Below the pieces are notes generated by a model. The model had not been told where the DNA came from and did no database searches. It worked only from the letters and a program-made list of their open reading frames with translations. Positions 41,691 to 46,796 of a stretch of 46,796 nucleotides of DNA are shown here, one piece after another (position 1 is the stretch's first letter; each line of letters begins with the position of its first letter). A program made the translations under genes and the position numbers. The DNA is from Natrialbaceae archaeon (lineage in GTDB: Archaea > Halobacteriota > Halobacteria > Halobacteriales > Natrialbaceae), in NCBI GenBank assembly GCA_003559215.1, contig PWMF01000213.1, forward strand, positions 1 to 46,796, written 5' to 3'.

Positions 41691-41851
41691 TCGGTCGACA
41701 CCGACGCCGTCTCCGTCCGCCTGAGACGGCCGATCGACCCGCCGCCGGTTCGCCCGAGGACGCTCCATCTCCGTTCTCGCACGGACCGTAACATCTCGCT
41801 ACGGATCGAATCGACCCGTTCGCTTTTGTTCTCGCGTCGCCGGCCTCGAGT

Positions 41852-43597
41852 ATGGGAACGAACGTTCGCCGTCGAGAGTTTCTGATGACGAGCGCCGGAG
41901 CCGGCGCCGCGGGTCTCGCCGGCTGTGCCGGATTCTCGAGCGACGGACCCGCGGAACGGTCGGGCGGGGACCGGCGGGCCGTCGTCTCCCAGCATCACCT
42001 CGCGACAGAGGCCGGCCTCGAGACCCTCGAGGCGGGCGGGACGGCCGCCGACGCCGCCGTCGCGGTCGCCTGCGGCCTGAGCGTCGTCGAACCCTGGTTC
42101 TCCTCGGCGCTGGGCGGCGGAACGTGGGCGCTGTACTACGATACCGAGGCGGACGAGGTGACCAGTCTGGACGGCGTCGGCCCGGTCGGGCTGGAAGCCA
42201 CACCCGAGGACTACGAGGAGCGCGCTGACGAGGCAGGGATCCACCAGGCCGTCGTTCCCGGCGCCTGGGACGGCTGGATGCTGTGGCTCGCCGAGTACGG
42301 CGAACTGGAACTCCCGGACGTCCTCGAGCCCGCGATCGACCTCGCCAGGGAGGGGTACCCGGTCAGCCCGGAGATGGAGGGCTGGCTCGAGGGCGAGGCC
42401 GAGTTGATCGCGGACCGACCCGCCGCGGCCGAGATTTACCACGACGATGGCGACCTCCTCGAGGAGGGCGACACCGTCACCCAGGACGCGATGGCAGACA
42501 CGTTCGAGGCCATGGCCGACGCCTACGCCAGCGAAGACGAACGAGCGGACGGGATCCAAGCCGTCCGGGACTACTTCTACCGCGGGCCGATCGCCGAGGC
42601 GATCGTCGAGTACTCGGACGAGCACGGCGGCTACCTAACCCTCGAGGAGTTCGAAGCGTTCGAGGCCGAGATTGTCGACCCGCTCTCGATCGAGTACGAC
42701 GAGGACCTCGAGGTGTACCAGAACCCGCCGAACAGCCAGGGGATCACCCAGCTGCTGGCGCTGAACGTCCTGAAGGAGTACGAGTTCGGCGACCTCGAGC
42801 CGGACGACGCCGACGCGGTCCACCTCCAGACCGAGGCGATCAAGCTCGCCTTCGCGGATCGGCACCACCACGTCGGCGACCCCGACCGGGTCGAGGTTCC
42901 GGTCGAAGACCTCCTCGACGACGAGTACGCGGCGAGCCAGCGCGACCGGATCGACATGGACGAGGCGATGGAGTGGCCGATCGAGACCGGACTCGAGGAG
43001 ACCGGCGCCGATCACACCACTACGTTTCACGTCGTCGACGACGAGGGCAACGCGGCCGCGGTGACGACGAGCCTAGGCGCGCAGTTTCTCGTGATCGGTG
43101 ACACGGGAATTCATATCAACAACCGGATGCGGATGCTCGCGCTCGAGGACGACGACCCGAACCGGCTGACCCCCGGATACGCCGTTCGACACACCTCGAA
43201 CCCCTACATGGCGCTCCGGAATGGCGGCCCGTACGTACTGGGCGGCGTCACCGGCGTCGACACCCAATCGCAGGGTCAGACCCAGCAGTTTCTCAACGTC
43301 GCCGGGTTCGGGCTGGATGCCCAGGCGGCGGTCGACCGCCCGCGGTTCGTGAGCACTGCGTTTCCCTCGACCGATTACCCCTACGAGGCCGACAACACCC
43401 TCCAGATCGAGACCGAGTTCTCCGAGGCCGTCCGCGATGACCTCGAGGAGCGCGGCCACGACCTCGAGGAGGGTGCCGGCATGTTCGGTACCGGAAACGC
43501 GATCGTTCTCGAGGACGACGACCTCCAGGTCGGCGCCGAATCCCGGATCTCCACCGCCGAGGGAACGGTCTCGCGGGCGAACGACGACTCGAGCTAA
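41852..43597 (+). CDS. ggt: Gamma-glutamyltransferase, Tat lipoprotein
   Basis: A 581-residue Ntn-hydrolase. The signal has RRR (6-8) and the lipobox LAGC (Cys25). The large-subunit part (ATEAGLETLEAGGTAADAAV, ALGGGTWALYYD) precedes the autocleavage site ADHTTTFHVVDDEGNAAAVT; Thr389 is the predicted new N-terminal nucleophile. The usual C-terminal GGSRI-like loop reads VLGGVTGVDTQSQGQTQQFL. The enzyme transfers or hydrolyses gamma-glutamyl groups of glutathione-like thiols; in haloarchaea gamma-glutamylcysteine is a natural candidate. It is exported. Its start is 161 bp after the DUF4397 gene. Confidence 0.88.
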   Translation: MGTNVRRREFLMTSAGAGAAGLAGCAGFSSDGPAERSGGDRRAVVSQHHLATEAGLETLEAGGTAADAAVAVACGLSVVEPWFSSALGGGTWALYYDTEADEVTSLDGVGPVGLEATPEDYEERADEAGIHQAVVPGAWDGWMLWLAEYGELELPDVLEPAIDLAREGYPVSPEMEGWLEGEAELIADRPAAAEIYHDDGDLLEEGDTVTQDAMADTFEAMADAYASEDERADGIQAVRDYFYRGPIAEAIVEYSDEHGGYLTLEEFEAFEAEIVDPLSIEYDEDLEVYQNPPNSQGITQLLALNVLKEYEFGDLEPDDADAVHLQTEAIKLAFADRHHHVGDPDRVEVPVEDLLDDEYAASQRDRIDMDEAMEWPIETGLEETGADHTTTFHVVDDEGNAAAVTTSLGAQFLVIGDTGIHINNRMRMLALEDDDPNRLTPGYAVRHTSNPYMALRNGGPYVLGGVTGVDTQSQGQTQQFLNVAGFGLDAQAAVDRPRFVSTAFPSTDYPYEADNTLQIETEFSEAVRDDLEERGHDLEEGAGMFGTGNAIVLEDDDLQVGAESRISTAEGTVSRANDDSS

Positions 43598-43609
43598 GCG
43601 GATCAGCCG

Positions 43610-45286
43610 TTACAGGCGAGCCCGGAGCCGATCGATCCGACGCTCGGTCGCGGGATGGGTCCCGAACAGTCCGCGGGCCAGAAGTCGCCGCGTCCGGTCG
43701 AAGAACCGGTGTTCCTCCCACGGCGGCGGAACGATCGAGAAGGCCGTCGTCACGTCCTTTTCCCGGAGATCCGACTCCGGACGGCGCTCGAGGTCAGTGT
43801 CGAGCGTCTCGAGGGCGCCGGCCAGTCCCGCCGGATCGCCCGTGATCGCGACCGCGCCGTCGTCGGCGGCGTACTCCCGGCCGCGGGCGACGAACGCGAC
43901 GGCGGCGCGACTGACGGCGTCGGTGAGCATCGCCAACGGCTCGAGTACCGGATTGAACCCGTACCGACCGGTCGCCGTCCGCGCGACGCTGCCGGGTGCC
44001 GACAGCGCGGTCAACACCGCCGCGTCGCGGTTCGCGACGTGGGCGATCTCGTGAGCCAGCACGGCCTCGAGTTCCCGGCCCTCGAGCGAGTCGACGATCC
44101 CTCGCGAGAGCACGATCGTCGACGTCGCGGGTCGGTAGCCGACGGCGAGCGCGGTCGGCGTCCGCCGGTCGACGAGCCGAAGGCCGGGGGCCGGAACGTC
44201 CGCCTGACCGGCGAGTCGCGCGACGGTCGTCCGGATGGTGGCCAGTTCGCGGTCGTCTACGGTCGTTTCGGCAACCGAGCCGTGGTCGTGATCGTCCTCG
44301 AACTCGAGGGTCCGGAGGACGGCGACGTCGCCCCCGAGCTCGCCGCGAACTGCGTCGACGAAGTGACCGCCAACGAACGCCGACGCGGCGACCGCGCCGA
44401 CGGCGACGGCCAGCGTCTCGGTCGGCCGGATCGTCGCCGCCACGTAGCTCCCCGCGAGGAGGGCGGCGGCGACGAGCGCGAGGGGAACCGCCGGCCCCGG
44501 GCCCGGCGCACGCTCGAGACGGGCTGCGAGGCGCCGGGCCTCGTCTGCGATACCGTGGTACGTGTCCTCGGAAACCGCCTCAGTTTCGCTCCCGTCTCCG
44601 TCGTCCACGTACCCCACGAGCCGGTTTCGGGCGACGTCGAGCGCGTCGGGGGCGAGCATCGCGGCCAGTCCGGTCGCGACGAGTCCAACCACGAGCACGA
44701 CGCCGAACAGCTCCGAGTACGCGAGGGTCAGGTAGCCGACAGCGAGTACGGCGACGAGCAGTTGATCGCCCGCGGCGCTTCGCTCGAGTCGGCTCTCGTC
44801 GTCGCTTCGCGATCGGACCCAGGCTCGGGCGGCCCAGACGTACGATATCGTAAGCAGGTAGAAGACGCCGGGCACGACGAGCGCCGCGAAGATTGCCGGC
44901 GGGAGGACGTCGCGAGCGAACGGCAGGGTCGCGAGGGCGACGAGCAGCGAGGAGAGCAGGAGGACGTACGCGCCCAGCTCGACGACGCCCTCCGCGATCG
45001 GGCCGGGTCGCACCGAATCCGCGTTCTCCCGGGCCGTTCGAAGGGATCGAAGAGCCAGTTCGACGGCGAACAGCGAGAGGGCGACGGCGGCGACCGCGAG
45101 GACCGTCGCGACCGGGACAGGGAGGACGAACGCGAGGACGTCGACCGCGTACCAGACGAAGCCGGCGACCGGAACGGCGACGAGCACCAGTCCGGCGACG
45201 ACGACGGCGGCAACCAACAGGAGACAGAGGGCGGACGCGAGGGCCATTCGCGTCCAGAGGCCGAGCCGGACGCGGGCCGAACTCAC
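43610..45286 (-). CDS. M48 family membrane metalloprotease (HtpX-like)
   Basis: A 558-residue membrane protease. Hydrophobic helices span about residues 15-60, 80-110, 120-155, 165-200 and 270-310. The zinc site is LEAVLAHEIAHVAN (HEIAH at 412-416) with the third ligand in GREYAADDGAVAI (Glu471). HtpX-type enzymes degrade misfolded membrane proteins. The C-terminus, LFGTHPATERRIDRL, is the family ending. The start GTG at 45286 was preferred; ATG 45247 is 13 codons later, and the frame to 45397 has a non-family basic N-terminus. It is convergent with the gamma-glutamyltransferase (12 bp between stops). Confidence 0.88.
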   Translation of the reverse strand: MSSARVRLGLWTRMALASALCLLLVAAVVVAGLVLVAVPVAGFVWYAVDVLAFVLPVPVATVLAVAAVALSLFAVELALRSLRTARENADSVRPGPIAEGVVELGAYVLLLSSLLVALATLPFARDVLPPAIFAALVVPGVFYLLTISYVWAARAWVRSRSDDESRLERSAAGDQLLVAVLAVGYLTLAYSELFGVVLVVGLVATGLAAMLAPDALDVARNRLVGYVDDGDGSETEAVSEDTYHGIADEARRLAARLERAPGPGPAVPLALVAAALLAGSYVAATIRPTETLAVAVGAVAASAFVGGHFVDAVRGELGGDVAVLRTLEFEDDHDHGSVAETTVDDRELATIRTTVARLAGQADVPAPGLRLVDRRTPTALAVGYRPATSTIVLSRGIVDSLEGRELEAVLAHEIAHVANRDAAVLTALSAPGSVARTATGRYGFNPVLEPLAMLTDAVSRAAVAFVARGREYAADDGAVAITGDPAGLAGALETLDTDLERRPESDLREKDVTTAFSIVPPPWEEHRFFDRTRRLLARGLFGTHPATERRIDRLRARL

Positions 45287-45457
45287 GGCTCGATCACCTC
45301 TCGACGGGCCTCTCGAGGAACGGGGGACGAGCAGCGAGACTGCGGACGGGGTCGAATCACTACTCGACCGTTTCGGTCGAGAGGTGATAAACTTCACCGG
45401 GTAAACAGGTCCGCTCCGATTCGGTATCGTAGCCAGCCGGTTGCGGGAATCGCTCCG

Positions 45458-46735
45458 TCAGGGACGCTCGAGCCCGATCCGCTCGATCGCGCCCGCGATC
45501 GTCTCGATCCCCTGCCCGAGACTCGCCTCGTCGACGTCGAACGTCGACGTGTGGTGGCCGCCGGGGTGGTCGGTGCCGACGCCGACGTAACAGGCCAGCC
45601 CACCGTTTTGCTGCACTTCCCGCATGAGGAAGGTCGCGTCCTCGCTGCCCCCGAGCTGGTCGCGCTCGAGGACGCGCTCGACACCGTCGACCCCACTCGC
45701 GACGTCGTCGACGACGTCGACGAGCGCCTGATCGCTCGTGGCGCTGGGGGCGGCGGCGCCGATCTCGAGGTCGACCTCGCAGTCGTGCATCTCGGCGGCC
45801 GATCGCATCACGCGCTCGGCCTTCTCGTACATGTACTCCATCAGCTCGGTCGTCTCGCCCCGCACCTCGGCGACGATGCGGGCCTCCTCCGGGATGACGT
45901 TCGCCGCGCTACCGCCCTCGACGACGCCCGCGTTGATCCGGGTCTGGCCGTCGCTGTGGCGCGGGATGCCGTAGCAGTTCTGGACCGCCGTCGCCATCGC
46001 CTGGACGGCGTTGCGACCCTGTTCGGGGTGACCGCCCGCGTGGGCCGGCTCGCCGGTGAACGTCGCCTCGAGGTGTCGAACTGCCAGAAAGCCGTCGATC
46101 CCGGCGACGATCTCGCCGGTGGGGTGGTCGAGTCCGATGTGGAGCGCGAGCAGGTGGTCGACGTCTTCGATGTGCTCGCTCTCGGCCATCGACTTCCCGC
46201 CCCCGACGACCTCCTCGGCGGGCTGGAAGAACACCTTCAGCGTCCCCGAAAAGTCACTCTCGGCGATCGCCTCGAGGACGCCGATCCCGATCGTCGCGTG
46301 GGCGTCGTGACCGCAGGCGTGCATCGCGTCGTCGTGTTCGGAGCGAAAGCCCTCCGCGACGGGAAGGTGGTCCGGATCCTCCGACTCGGGTTGGGGGAGG
46401 CCGTCGATGTCGACCCGCAGCCCGACCGTCGGTCCCTCGCCGCGCTCGAGGACGGCGACGGCGCCCGTGTACCCCCCCTTGAGGGACTCGAGGACGGCTT
46501 CGTCGGCGCCGTGCTCGCGAGCCTGCTCGTACCACGTCTCGAGTTCGGACTCGTCGGGGACGCCCATGCGATGTTCGGCCGCGATGGCATCGGGGCCGAC
46601 GTGGAGCTCGTCGAGTTCGAGGCGGTCCTCGAGCTCCTCGACGATCCGCGCGGTGGTGTAGAACTCCCGCCAGGCGGGTTCGGGTTTGCGGTGGAGGTCT
46701 CGACGCAGCGAAACGAGGTCCGGATCGGTGGACAT
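45458..46735 (-). CDS. M20 family amidohydrolase (AbgB/carboxypeptidase-like)
   Basis: A 425-residue M20D peptidase. Zinc and catalytic residues are in LRVDIDGLPQPES (Asp), HACGHDAH (139-146; Cys141, His143) and FFQPAEEVVGGG (Glu174/Glu175); HPGGHHTSTFDVDE closes the active site. The family cleaves N-acyl amino acids, p-aminobenzoyl-glutamate or IAA-amino acids. An insertion between residues 50 and 90 (DAIAAEHRMGVPDESELETW) resembles AbgB-type p-aminobenzoyl-glutamate hydrolases. Given pabABC in the window that is attractive, but it is an inference. The start is 46735. The M48 gene follows on the same strand, 171 bp downstream. Confidence 0.85.
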   Translation of the reverse strand: MSTDPDLVSLRRDLHRKPEPAWREFYTTARIVEELEDRLELDELHVGPDAIAAEHRMGVPDESELETWYEQAREHGADEAVLESLKGGYTGAVAVLERGEGPTVGLRVDIDGLPQPESEDPDHLPVAEGFRSEHDDAMHACGHDAHATIGIGVLEAIAESDFSGTLKVFFQPAEEVVGGGKSMAESEHIEDVDHLLALHIGLDHPTGEIVAGIDGFLAVRHLEATFTGEPAHAGGHPEQGRNAVQAMATAVQNCYGIPRHSDGQTRINAGVVEGGSAANVIPEEARIVAEVRGETTELMEYMYEKAERVMRSAAEMHDCEVDLEIGAAAPSATSDQALVDVVDDVASGVDGVERVLERDQLGGSEDATFLMREVQQNGGLACYVGVGTDHPGGHHTSTFDVDEASLGQGIETIAGAIERIGLERP

Positions 46736-46796
46736 AGCGCCGTATTGGGAGGGGGATCCCAAAGCAGTGGCGGGTTCGGTTCGTCGGTCCGCGAGA

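Noticed and set aside
1..46796. CRISPR arrays, tRNA or rRNA genes
   Set aside because: No regularly spaced repeats, no T-arm GGTTCGAATCC-type signature with a matching acceptor stem, and no conserved rRNA stretch were recognised by eye.

Overview
The window is chromosomal DNA of a halophilic archaeon (class Halobacteria). It is GC-rich, its proteins are strongly acidic, and several families are archaeal or haloarchaeal: DTD2-type D-aminoacyl-tRNA deacylase, FtsZ1, DUF373, Bat-type HTH regulators, the HalOD1 domain, DUF7344-like and DUF5791-like proteins, geranylgeranyl reductase and Tat lipoproteins. TATA-like boxes sit about 25 nt before several start codons, as expected for leaderless archaeal mRNAs. 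The dispersed hairpin repeats are of a kind I associate with the Natrialbales, but genus cannot be fixed from this window.

Layout. 1-1.0 kb: the tail of an RND/MMPL transporter and a hairpin-rich gap. 1.0-6.2 kb: a TRAM protein, a radical SAM/HhH enzyme, a mini zinc protein, Hsp20, and a DAO-oxidase/creatininase pair. 6.2-7.5 kb: an AT-rich island with one orphan zinc-ribbon ORF. 7.5-13 kb: mostly minus-strand housekeeping genes (NUDIX CoA pyrophosphatase, glucosyl-3-phosphoglycerate synthase, DHH phosphoesterase, NAD(P)-dependent epimerase). 13-20.8 kb: a Bat-type regulator, a HalOD1 protein, a DUF5791-like protein, a coiled-coil protein, an ATP-grasp enzyme with an internal TAG, SppA, DUF373 and diphthine-ammonia ligase with an early TAG. 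20.8-24.3 kb: four small regulators around a sugar nucleotidyltransferase, then a Rieske protein. 24.4-31 kb: a saccharopine-dehydrogenase-like protein, the pabB-pabA-pabC operon (p-aminobenzoate from chorismate), an acidic HhH protein and aroE. 31-35.5 kb: a histidine kinase, a Na/Ca exchanger, a NUDIX protein and dtdA. 35.6-41.7 kb: ftsZ1, a DUF3179 lipoprotein with a membrane partner, a ferredoxin divergent from a geranylgeranyl reductase, and a Tat-exported DUF4397 protein. 41.8-46.7 kb: gamma-glutamyltransferase, an M48 protease and an M20 amidohydrolase.

Functional links. AroE and PabABC feed the chorismate/folate branch. The ferredoxin and the flavin-dependent lipid reductase share a divergent promoter region, which would suit electron supply for membrane-lipid saturation. 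The oxidase/creatininase pair resembles part of a creatinine-sarcosine route. GpgS would make the precursor of the osmolyte glucosylglycerate.

Most worth a second look: two otherwise intact plus-strand genes, 3.6 kb apart, each carry TAG where GAG (Glu) is expected. The second of them is followed by a diverged copy of its own 3' end, beyond a palindromic repeat, and that copy keeps GAG. Other unusual structures are a 30-bp perfect palindrome upstream of the radical SAM gene, five hairpins packed into 144 bp, and a repeat-derived 60-residue extension on PabA. No tRNA, rRNA, CRISPR array or intact insertion sequence was recognised.
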